Positions 54,401 through 64,000 of a DNA stretch of 64,000 bases are shown in pieces. The DNA is taken from contig NKYR01000060.1 of NCBI GenBank assembly GCA_003184365.1, forward strand, positions 158,847-222,846, read 5' to 3'. The notes beneath the pieces were generated by a model that was given only the letters and a program-made list of their open reading frames with translations, made no database searches and was not told the DNA's origin. The translations under genes were made by a program, and so were the position numbers. The DNA comes from Evernia prunastri. Its lineage: Eukaryota > Ascomycota > Lecanoromycetes > Lecanorales > Parmeliaceae. The number at the start of each line of letters is the position of its first letter. Position 1 is the first letter of the stretch.

Positions 54401-57400
54401 GTCGAGCTCTTTCTTTTTTTTTTGTCTCGGCGTGCGCCGAGAAAGATGGCTACCTATATATCATATATTATTTCTTGAGGCTGGCTGTTTGCCATGGCTG
54501 CGTCTGTCCTGGGGCTGTTCTTGCCAGGACATTACTCAGTGTATGTACCTGCCTGCTTTTGTCTTTCTGAGCATAGGAGCTGACGAGAGGAGATAGGGTG
54601 GGAATGTGTAGGGAGGAGTTCATGTATGTATGAGACACCGCTGTCCACAGATTCGAAGCTGAAGGAATTGAGAAGCTGTACAGGAGTCTCACTCGGGTTC
54701 AGAACAAGAGGTGTTACCTTGTAGCATTCCTGAGCGCCTCCTCCAGCAGGGCATTTGCTCTCTATACCTCCTCCTTCTCCTCCTCCACCTCTGGCACCAG
54801 CTCTCGAGCAGTCTCGACCGACATCGTTGCAGCGGTACCAGGCTCCCACCTTCTACTCGCGAGCTCTTGAAATTTAACTCGCGAGATAGTAGCAGCATTG
54901 CAGGAGCACGCCTGACGATGGTCAAAGAGACTGCTATGGTAGAAGAGCGACCGGTGAGGATTAGGCTTCATACGAGGAGCCGTCGACATGAGCTTCCGCC
55001 ACCAGGTCGCTTTTCCCATTACGCCGTCGGAGGAGAGATCCAACATCGCAGACTACGGCTTCACCTCTAGCTACTGTCGAGGTAGTAGCAGTCGCGGACA
55101 TGGTGGTAGTACTTCGAACTCCAACAGATGGGGCCTTCCATCTCTGAGAGTCATCGCAGTCGCGGGAGACATAGCCTTCTTCATAACCTCGTGGTGCCAT
55201 TTGGCTGTTTTTCCGTGGAACCCTGCGCAAGCAGGACCGAAATCCGTTATCACAAGTCATTAGATCCTCCTGGGAATGGCATTTCACGGCAACGTTCCAG
55301 AATTCGCTCGCCTACTCGGAGTGTCGGATTAGAAGGCTTCCCAGCAACTATACAACATGCCCACTTTTCTAAACTTACCTCCTGAGTCACGAGTCAAAAA
55401 TTACCGCCACTGCCTCATTGAGGGCAAAATACTCCGCTACCTGGGGCCAAAAGAGGAGGAACCGAACCCGTACCACCCCAACACCGCCACCCCCCTGTCC
55501 CGATGCAGGATCGAAGAAAAGCAGAATCTACACTGGACAAAGGAGATAGCCAAGAAAAAAACCGGGTTCAGACAGCTAGGATAGACCATCGCCAGAGCTC
55601 GTGCAATTTCAGCGCCAGGATTACATATTAAGATTGTGGATCACCAAGGTGGTGGCATATGCAGATATGGTGCAGCCATGATACAAGCTTGGGTACATTC
55701 AGCACGAGGTGTCGCTGCAGAAGCACGAACGGAAGGCGCAATATGGCTCTTCTGTGCAAAAGATCGAACACCATGGCTTCTTACATAAAAAAGGATGATC
55801 GGATCGACGAGACATACCGTTACACGTCCGAGCGGGTCTTGGGTGAAAGCTCGATCATCCATGCTGTGTCCCGATGCGGCCGTCTGCTTTCCGACCGCTG
55901 GATAGGATGGATACCAAGCTGATACTTGGAACTTGGTCTCTTGGGAGGCTGCATACAGCTTTGGAAGCAGCCAAGCTTCCTCCGGAGAACAGTGCTGGTG
56001 AAGGATCCATGAGTCGCTTCTCGGGAAATCGAAGCTCGAACACTATTACAAGGACCGGCCACACACACACAAAACTTGTCACCATCGGTATGTCCTTGGG
56101 TTTCGCCGTATTGAGCTTCTTCGAGATGTTTGGAGCTCTCCGTGGCCGTTACATGGAACGTCCACGCGGTGGCGGCATTCGGCCACCGCGACCACCGTGG
56201 ATCTTCTCGTCAAGAGTTCCTTCGAGATGGTTGGTGTAAGGCCCTAGGATGGGCTGACACGATACTGGATTGGACTCTAAGAAGCTTCAACACTACGACC
56301 TGGGGATCTCGGTAACATTATACAGTCCTTTAGGAATTCGTACCAAAGAAACATACCCTCTGCAGAGAGAACGCCATGGGTGTCGAGCGAAGCTATTATG
56401 CATCGACAATCTACGCTCGGGTTGCAAAGCATTGGTGCCATCGACGGGCAACCCCGAGATCTCATTCTTTCAATCGAATCGATGGCCTTTGCACGTTGCA
56501 TTTCCGGCACATTAAAAAAACCCCCCGTTTCGAAGAGCTGGTCTTAGCCGGCTGGACAGTACTGCACCTCTACGCGTTCTGGCCGAGACACTATGGACGA
56601 TGCCAGCAGCTGCCGTCTTTATCGATCCCCCGAATGCTTGCATCTTTCAGATCGGCAGCCTCAGAACTGAATCTTCTTGGTGGTCCGCCCTCTACTTCAT
56701 CTTCCTTATATACCACTGATGCTGTCGGTCTTGTGCTGATAAGGAAGGGCTTCGTCGATCTGAGCCGACAGAGCCGCAGGGTTGCGGCTGAGCGGACGAA
56801 GGCAGTACTTCCGCATTGGACATCCACGGTTGACGGGAGAGTTCGCACGAATTAAATATATATATACTCAGGACCAGCAGCTCTGTTGTCTCGTTGGTTG
56901 AGGAATGGAGAGGATGTTCTCCCGATTGGCGCCACGTGGATCGGATATTTCGGCACTCGCCCTCCGGTGACACTAACGCCGCTCACCACCTTCCCTCGCT
57001 CCCTTCGAGACACATGCCAAGCAGCAGCAGTTTCGGCAGATGTCGTTGGCAATGCCATCTTACGGATTGGGCTTGATCATTTGTTGAGACCAGGATGGAC
57101 TGGGTTGCACAAGTCTTTGGATCTCATCGCTAGGACGATCCATCAGAAGAGGATTAGAGATGGTGAGCAGTGTAGCAAGAATGCATAGAGCGGAGTAACC
57201 ATCATCTCCCGTCTCTGGGCTCGGAAAACACAATGCTGCATCTCCAATCATGGAGTCCGCGCTCCAAAACTCTGGCTGGATCGTAATGATGTCTCCATTG
57301 TGGTGTTCTGGTGCTGAGAGGCCGACCTCTTGAAGGCATAGGATTCGGTGGGAACTTGGAGGAACTCCTTCAATATATACGCGTTCTCAATACGCCTTCC

Positions 57401-58017
57401 GCTCTGGTTGCACTAGAGGAGAATTTTGTTCTACAAGAATAGAGCAACAGCAGCTTGCCACTGCGACATGACGATGCCTTTCGGAGGCCGGCACGACGGT
57501 ATATAAATTACGCCCCTCACATGTGGTATGTGAGAGTAGAGATGATGTGGGCGGATGCAGCCGCACCAACATGACTATATAGGTATGTTACTCCCTTCGA
57601 GGCTTGTGAGGTCGCTTGTCATCCCATATTGTTCCAAAGCCGAAGCTCAAGTTTCAACACTATACTTGTTCTAGCTTCGAAGTCACTATTGAAGCATGAG
57701 CGCTATTGAAACTATTGCTTCTAAGAGTGACTGCTTCCGCTGCTACTGTTGGATCATCATCAATGAATGAAGGAATCGAGGCATATTCATTGATGAAGTT
57801 TGCCGCCCAACAATTCACTTTGGGGTGATCTTTTCCTCGTGGAAATCAAAGATTCACTCCGACTTCTGTGAACCTCACTTTCTTCTATTTAATTCCCCAA
57901 TTTCTCACCTTTCTCCTACCAACTTCCTTTATCCATCGCTCATACTCCTCACTCTACCATACTATACTCATCTAAATACACAATAGCAACTACAACAACT
58001 TCTAACTTCTCACCAGT
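54401..58017. other. Region with weak coding character but no supported gene
   Basis: Many medium-length frames on both strands (for example plus 56376-56855 and 56886-57188; minus 54961-55287 and 57060-57251), none with a recognised domain and none joinable into a clean exon chain. A plus-strand stretch near 55640-55790 reads ICRYGAAMIQAWVHSARGV and AIWLFCAK, which looks protein-like, but stops follow. Possibly a decayed gene. The last hundred bases before 58018 are CT-rich, as in fungal core promoters. Confidence 0.4.
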
Positions 58018-59754
58018 ATGTCGAGCCCACTGAGCGAAGTCGATCGCGAGCTCCTCGGTGAGGTGCCATACGACAACGGAGCTGAAGCTACCATGGCTAA
58101 GGCGAACGGCGGACCTGGCCCTGGAGCTCACGAAGAGTACCACGGTGCCACATTCACCCCTCTCAACGGGACTGCAGCTACTTTGGCCAAGGCCACCACC
58201 AACGGCGACGAGGTCGAGACTGGCAAAGTGAGTCAACACATTTGTGCCCCACCTCACACTTTCCCCTACCTTCTACGATACTCTCTCTACCTCCCCTCAA
58301 CATGCGAGGATGTCATATTCTGTACTGCAGATGATCCTCTCGAGTCTCTTTGCGCTCACTCACTCACTTATCTTATCTTCTTTTCTTTACGCGTTGCCGC
58401 AATGAGTTTCTGTGCACCTGCGTATCATGCGTTTGTCTCAAGTCACCTAAGATTTACGAACTTCAAGAACGCTTCAGCCCCTTACTTGTGTCCTTACCAA
58501 AGAGTTGCGAGTCTCAAGAGCCTTCCTGCTACTCCCAGAACATTGTTTCCTTCACGTGTCGAGATCTGCCAAACTCGAGAGCATGTGTCTGGGCACTTGA
58601 ATCTGCTAGTTCCTCACTTGCTCAAGTCTCATCGTCACCTTCCCCATCAACACCATTCTATTTTTAAAGCTCCCCGGCTAATCAACCAAGGAGAACCAGG
58701 TCATCAACGCGGACACCACCAAGCCAGTACCAAAGACACCAAAGAAGCGTGGTGCTGCCGCTTCGGCCAATGATGACTCCACTCAGCCAACCAAGAAGCG
58801 CTCTCCCGTGAAGAAAGCTGCTGCTGCTATTAAAGCGGAAGCCAACACGAACGGAGAAGTTGCCGAGCCTGTCACTCCCAAAAAGCGCGCCTCGCCAAAG
58901 AAGAAGGAAAACGTGGAGGTCAATGTCAAGACCGAGGATGGAGAGGTCGATGGAGCGACTGAGGGCCCTGAGCCGGTCACTCCCAAGAAGGGAAAGCGCG
59001 CGACTGTCAAAGGCAAAGCTGTTAAGGCTGAGAATGGCACCAACGTCGATGATGAGTCGGCGGAGACCACTGACAAACCTGTATCACCAACCAAAGGCAA
59101 CGGCGAGTCGGAGACAACTGCCAAGGAGACGCCTCGTAAGCGTCAAGCTCCGAAGAAAGAACTTGCGGCTCCCCGCGGCATCCCGGGCTCCTGGGAGGAC
59201 GCCGACCATGCTGATAGGATGATGGTCTCGATGAAGGAGAGAGGAGATGGATGGGCCGAGATCCGCGCTGCGTGGAAAGATGTGACTGGCCAAGAGACGG
59301 CGTCCAGGTATGCTCTGTCAACAACATGATGCCGACCTCGACTAACACCGTCACCAGCACCCTCCCCAATCGCTACAATCGCATCAAGGTGAACATGATG
59401 CGCATGAAGGATGGCGATGTACGTTAACCTCCCCCTTACCTACTTACTCCCAATCACAACCCAGCTAACCACCGTCCAACCAAACAGGACCAGCACCTCC
59501 TCCTCGCAAAAAAGGAGATCGAAGACGCCTACGCCTCCACCTTCTGGACCAACATCGCCGCCAACATGGAGCGTCGCGGCGCCGACAAGTACCCGGCCGC
59601 CTTCCTCCAGAAGACCTTCAAAGAGCTCGAATCCGCCGGCAAGACGTTGATCAGTCTCGCCAACGGCACTGATGATGCCGACGGATCCAAGGGAGGTGAT
59701 GATGATGCCGCTGTGAAAGAGGAGGATGCGGGTGATGGCGACGAGAAGGCTTAG
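58018..59754 (+). CDS. Myb/SANT-like nuclear protein, Lys-rich
   Basis: A four-exon model: 58018-58227, 58691-59307, 59358-59418 and 59488-59754; frame kept throughout, 384 residues. The first intron is long (463 bp) and has two possible acceptors nine bases apart, both in frame. The N-terminal half is disordered and basic, with repeated TPKKR/SPKKK motifs (VTPKKRASPKKKE, VTPKKGKRA) suitable as nuclear signals. The domain begins at GSWEDADHADRMMVSMKERG with DGWAEIRAAWKDVTG, then TLPNRYNRIKVNM, a Trp-spaced helix-turn-helix typical of fungal Myb/SANT-like DNA-binding proteins. The C-terminus is acidic. Likely a chromatin or transcription factor; targets unknown. Confidence 0.78.
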
Positions 59755-60442
59755 GGTGTGCCGAACCGCCGGAGTCGTCCCCGCTCTTGAGGGAAGTTTT
59801 CTCGTACTGCTGCATGGTATGGGAAAAGAAGTCGAAAGGAAGGGTTGTTGATGATGAGGATGGATGTGAATGAGGGATGAATGATGCTGTGGTCCACGTT
59901 TCACGTTGTCTCCTTTTTCATTTCCTTTTTCTTTTTTTGTTCCGCCAGACTAGCAAGCTACGCTGGCTCTTCGGGCGGGGCATGGCATGCCATAGTATGC
60001 AATGCAAGGAAGGCACACAACACGAGATGAGACGAGATGGGGATATCCACGACCGCGCAACTACACACACACTTGTATCTGCCATTGTCGTACCTTCGAT
60101 CAGGTCACAGTCAGATCTAGACTCGAAGAGAGGTGATGCAACAGGACAGGCAGATAGATTAAATACACCATCACCATCGTCTTCGTTCTTCAGCGTTCAA
60201 ACTGGTTCTTTGTCGACGGTGACTCCTCTCAGACAGACCGTGATGGATAGATAGATCGCATAGATCGCATAGATCGCACACATGGTCATCGTACGCCGAA
60301 GGAGTGAAGAGGATGATAAACCCCTTTTAACCTGAATGTTACAGTGCCTTCGTGTGTTTTTCCCAGCGTGAAAGTTAAGATTGCATCGGAAGATGCGTGA
60401 GGCGGCACGAGAGCAGGGTTTGTGGGTCGTGCTCGTGCGATG

Positions 60443-60476
<34 letters not shown>

Positions 60477-60750
60477 ATTGAGTGGATGGTATGCCTGTAC
60501 AACGTGTTCGAAAACGAGAAAATAGGTAGTTGTATATGCTATCTGTCTGATCTATCCGACTTTTTCCTTTCCCCCATATCTGAAATCCAAATCCAACTCG
60601 CGAACGTCTCGGGTATATCGTGTACATAAAGGAACCCTGTCTATCCGCTCCAAGATTCGTACATACGTCCGCCTCACCAAAAGTTTCCCTATTAAGTCCC
60701 AGCTAGCCCGTAGCCCCTCCTCCTTCTTCTCCCCCTTCCCTACCCAAACC
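59755..60750. other. Intergenic with GATT microsatellite
   Basis: 3' flanks of two convergent genes. Contains ATAGATCGC repeats near 60245-60280 and a (GATT)n tract. No gene supported. Confidence 0.55.
60443..60474. repeat. (GATT)n microsatellite
   Basis: Eight consecutive GATT units read directly. Confidence 0.9.
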
Positions 60751-61540
60751 TCACTTCTTCCCCCCAGCCTTCTCCTCCCTCTTCGCCTTCGCCTCCAGCA
60801 CCTTCCGCCTCACCTCCGCCGCCTTCTTCGCATTCTCCGTATTCGTCCGCGCCTTATCCGCCGGCGTCGGCGTCTTCGCCGCCTTTCCCTCCTCCCCCTT
60901 CCCCTCCCCACTCCCACCCGCACCCGCCTTCCCGTCCGCAATCTCCTCCTTCGCGAGCCCAATCTCGCCCCTTAGCCGGGCCTTCTTCTCCCCCGCGCTG
61001 AGGCCGAGGGAGGGCACGTCGAGCGCCTGCAGGCACTGGACGACGTCGGTGGCGCCCATGGTTTTGGTGTCGCGTTCGTGCTTGGGGAAGGTGCGGATGG
61101 GGCGGTCGGTGGCGAGGTCGTGGAGCGGGGTCAGGGGGATGTTGTTCTTGTTGGGGAGGGGGGAGAGGGAGAGGTGGGTGTTGAGGATGCGGGCGGTGGT
61201 GTTGTGTTCGCTGGCGGGAGGGTGGTTGTTAGTAGAGATTGCGGTGAAAGCAAGGGAAGAAGGGAGGGATGGAAGGAGGGAGCGGGGAGGGTGGATGCGA
61301 GGCATTGGGGCGAGGCGCAAAAGGGTGGAAGGGGAGGCGCATTACAACATACTTTGCTTTCATCCTGAGCTCGAGCGCATCGTATTTCTTCTGCAGCTCG
61401 GCATTGGCGGTTGTCAGGTTCTTGATCCGTTCCTCATGGTAGCCCTTTGCTTTTGCAAGGTCGGCGGTTTTGGTCTGAAGGTCTTTGACGCTGGCGGTCA
61501 GACTGTCCATGATATGGGATTCTTGGTAGGCGCGTGCCAT
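60751..61540 (-). CDS. Small coiled-coil hypothetical protein
   Basis: Two exons, 61353-61540 and 60751-61210, intron 142 bp (GTATGT...CCAG), frame kept, 215 residues. The N-terminal 60 residues are a coiled coil (DSLTASVKDLQTKTADLAKA, then LTTANAELQKKYDALELRM). The middle carries LHDLATDRPIRTFPKHERD and CLQALDVPSLGLSAGEKKA, and the C-terminus is Lys/Ala/Glu-rich and probably helical. No signal peptide. A conserved fungal hypothetical by feel; function unknown. Strong C bias at third positions in exon 2 supports coding. Confidence 0.7.
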
Positions 61541-62482
61541 TGTGAAGTAGCGATTGATGGGATTGGGTGGGATAATTGATTGAATGGGACGGAGAAGATG
61601 GAGAGAAGATGGAGAGAAGTCTTTGGAGCGCAAAGATGGTAAGAATAATAATGATGCAGTTCGGAGAAATAAATTCAGAGGCTGGGAGCATGTCATGCAT
61701 CTGGGCTCTGTTCCTGGTTATCCAATAGATTAAATCCTTCTTGGCAGGGCAGGCTCAGGATGACGCAATGATCCTCGCTAAGATAGGAGTATCCTCCGCT
61801 CTTCGCAGCATCTCGTCTCCTGCTCCGCAAAGATACTTGATGAGTATCAAGGAGTCACATAAAGGTGCTCTGTGTCAGCAACTTCAATGAAAGCCACTGA
61901 GTGTGGTGGCTGCATGGAATTGTAACAGGACATTGCTGCCGAATTTTGGTGGATCTCAGTTGCAGTAGCTGCGTGCTGCGGAGACAGGACATTGCTGCCA
62001 AACTCGGGGGACGAAAGCAGAGTTGAATGTGGACTTCATTCGTGCTCGGTGAGGTAAGCACTGATGATAAGGTGCCAGATGTCTGCAGTGAAAAAGGAAG
62101 CCTGGCTGAGGTTCATCAGATTATATGGATGGCTCGAGGTAAAGTACGTGGTTTCGATAGGATAGCTTAAAGTAACCGTGCAAAACCACTGCCTTAGGTA
62201 CAGTCTAGCTCGTCCCTTAGGGAACAATGGGTTAAGTGCGAGGATGCAGGATTAATGCACCACGCGCAAGTAGCCAAATACCGATCAATTCCGAAAGCGA
62301 GCGGGGGTCATCTAATACACGCTGGCCAGAATGACTCAGAATCGCCAGAAATACAATCAAAAGGAGCTGCTCTCGTCCTTCAACTTGACTTCTACTGTAC
62401 TTGATGCTTCTTTCCAAGTCACTTGCTACTTCCTACTCATTGCCGCTATTTTTGGCTACTTTCAAGCCAGTCCGGTTGCATA
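61541..62482. other. Divergent intergenic region
   Basis: Lies between divergent genes. A GGACATTGCTGCC motif is repeated at 61929 and 61986. No gene supported. Confidence 0.55.
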
Positions 62483-63890
62483 ATGGCAGATGATATCCTC
62501 CCCGTCACCTCAGCGCGTTCATTTGGGCGGACCATGCGAGACACCTATTTCATGCTCGCTCCTACTTACACACCTTTGAACCATGGCTCCTTTGGAACTT
62601 ACCCCAAGTCCGTCCAGAAGCGCTTGCACGAATGCCAGGCCTTGTCCGAAGCCCGGCCGGACAACTTCCAACGTTTTGACTTCCCCGTCATGCTCGATAA
62701 GTCTCGGGCCGCTATGGCTGCCTTCTTACAAGTTCCTATCGATGAGGTGGTCTTCGTACCGAATGCCACGACCGCCATCAACGTCGTCTTGCAGAATCTG
62801 AGGTTCGATAAGGGGGAGGTGATTCTGCATTTGAGCACGCTGTATGGCTCCGTAGCAAAGATGATAGAATACATCCACGAGACTAGAGGCATCGAGAGCG
62901 TCAACGTTGCCGTGGAGTATCCGATGGATGATGAGACGTTGGTCTCCAAATTCCGCACGGCTATTAAAGACGTCAAGTTTGGCAAACGGCGGAAAGTGGG
63001 AATAGCAATCTTTGATACCATCTCAAGCCTTCCAGGCGTCAGAGTCCCATGGGAGCGGTTGGTGGAGGTGTGCCGGGAGGAGAGCGTACTGAGTCTGGTG
63101 GATGGTGCTCATGGGGTTGGCCAAATCGATCTAGGTTTGTCCAAGGTGCAACCTGACTTCTTTACAAGCAATTGCCACAAGTGAGCTTGGCCTCTTCGCT
63201 CTCTGGAACGTAGACTCTGCTGATCAATGAGCTAGATGGCTATACGTACCTAGAGCATGTGCCGTTTTCCACGTTCCGAAAAGGAACCAGCATTTGATCC
63301 GCACAACTCTGCCGACATCCCACGGGTTTGTGCCTAAGCCGCGAGCTCTAGGCAACGAGATTGTGAACCCGCTCATGACAGACTCCTCGGGCAAAAGCCC
63401 GTTCGTCTTGCTCTTTGAGTACGTAGCAACCTTGGACGTCTGTCCATACCTTTGCATCGAAGAAGCTCTAAAGTTCAGGCGCGAAGTCTGCGGTGGAGAG
63501 GAAAATGTCATGAAATATTGCGAGGGGATTTCCAGTGAAGCTGGGGCACTAGCTGCCGCAATCCTGGGAACGGACGTCATGGAAAACGAGACGAAAACGC
63601 TCACGAAGTGCGCTTTCAGCAACGTGCGGCTGCCTTTGGAGGTGGGAGACGGGGAGGGGCAGATAGCAGAGAAGGATATGTATCGGGTCGCTGTGTGGAT
63701 GACGATGATGCTCGTGAACGAGTCGGATGTGTACTCGCCGGTGTTCTTCCACGCGAAATGTTTTTGGACCCGGTTGAGCGGGCAGATCTACCTTGATATC
63801 TGTGATTTCGAGAAGGGAGCGAAAGCTTTGAAGGCGCTGTGTGAGCGTGCGAGGCGCGGAGAGTACTTGCAGCCAAAGGCGAGACTTTGA
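62483..63890 (+). CDS. PLP-dependent class V aminotransferase-fold enzyme (isopenicillin N epimerase / Egt2-like)
   Basis: Two exons, 62483-63180 and 63236-63890, intron 55 bp (GTGAGC...GCTAG), frame kept, 450 residues. Fold-type I PLP enzyme: LNHGSFGTYPKSV near the start, VFVPNATTAINVVL as the cofactor-phosphate region, LVDGAHGVGQ with the Asp that contacts the pyridine nitrogen, and SNCHKWLYVPRA with the Schiff-base lysine, the codon being split by the intron. The fungal relatives I associate it with are annotated as isopenicillin N epimerase-like or as hercynylcysteine sulfoxide lyase (the C-S lyase of ergothioneine synthesis). No other ergothioneine gene is in the window, so the substrate is open. 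The ATG at 62483 begins MADDILPVTS; upstream codons look non-coding. Confidence 0.85.
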
Positions 63891-64000
63891 AATATGTTCG
63901 CCTATCCCACGGATTGGCAGGGCACAAAATTCAGGGGTTCAGCCTTACAGCCCCACTACCAAAAACCATCAAAACAACGCGTCTTCCAAATAGCCAAATA

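Noticed and set aside
60197..60627. Minus-strand frames around the GATT microsatellite
   Set aside because: The open frames are created by the repeat itself (SINQSINQ-type translation).

Overview
The window comes from a filamentous ascomycete (Pezizomycotina). The evidence is short GT-AG introns of about 50-65 bp, families typical of these fungi (a rhodopsin-domain membrane protein, a Medusa-like regulator, an NLR with NACHT and ankyrin repeats, a fungal CorA-like protein, a BAHD/Tri101-like acyltransferase), Ty3/gypsy chromovirus debris, and AT-rich islands with the one-directional C-to-T/G-to-A change of repeat-induced point mutation (RIP). Genus cannot be read from the sequence.

Layout. 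1-5.6 kb: gene-poor flank, one intact five-exon rhodopsin-domain gene on the minus strand and an unresolved hypothetical gene. 5.6-18.6 kb: a repeat block with AT-rich RIP islands, nested LTR copies joined across short N runs, a minus-strand chromodomain gypsy element with a frameshifted pol, three solo LTRs with clean 5-bp target-site duplications, and a tandem repeat with a tRNA-like, B-box-bearing core. 18.6-25.2 kb: an F-box-like relic with a RIP-mutated twin, three minus-strand genes for disordered proteins (two are paralogues, the third has an internal duplication), and a type I membrane glycoprotein gene. 25.6-33.9 kb: a Modin-like gene broken by one in-frame TGA, a PARG-like gene, a BAHD acyltransferase and an F-box-like hypothetical gene. 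34.3-36.2 kb: a second RIP-diverged direct repeat. 36.3-42.1 kb: a divergent pair, a CorA-like two-TM protein and an NLR carrying a RelA/SpoT nucleotidyltransferase domain, NACHT and ankyrin repeats. 42-44.7 kb: simple repeats. 44.7-47.4 kb: a medA-like developmental regulator, followed by about 10 kb with no confident gene. 58-63.9 kb: ordinary genes (Myb/SANT-like nuclear protein, coiled-coil protein, PLP-dependent lyase/epimerase-like enzyme).

The most interesting unit is the RelA/SpoT-NACHT-ANK receptor and its divergent CorA-like neighbour. All recognisable synthetase residues of the RelA/SpoT domain are retained, so the receptor may act by a nucleotide-based toxin or messenger, as bacterial RelA/SpoT-type toxins do. 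As sequenced, the gene needs two one-base corrections, both at short A runs. Gene models with several exons were joined by hand from splice signals and checked for reading-frame continuity; no similarity search was run.
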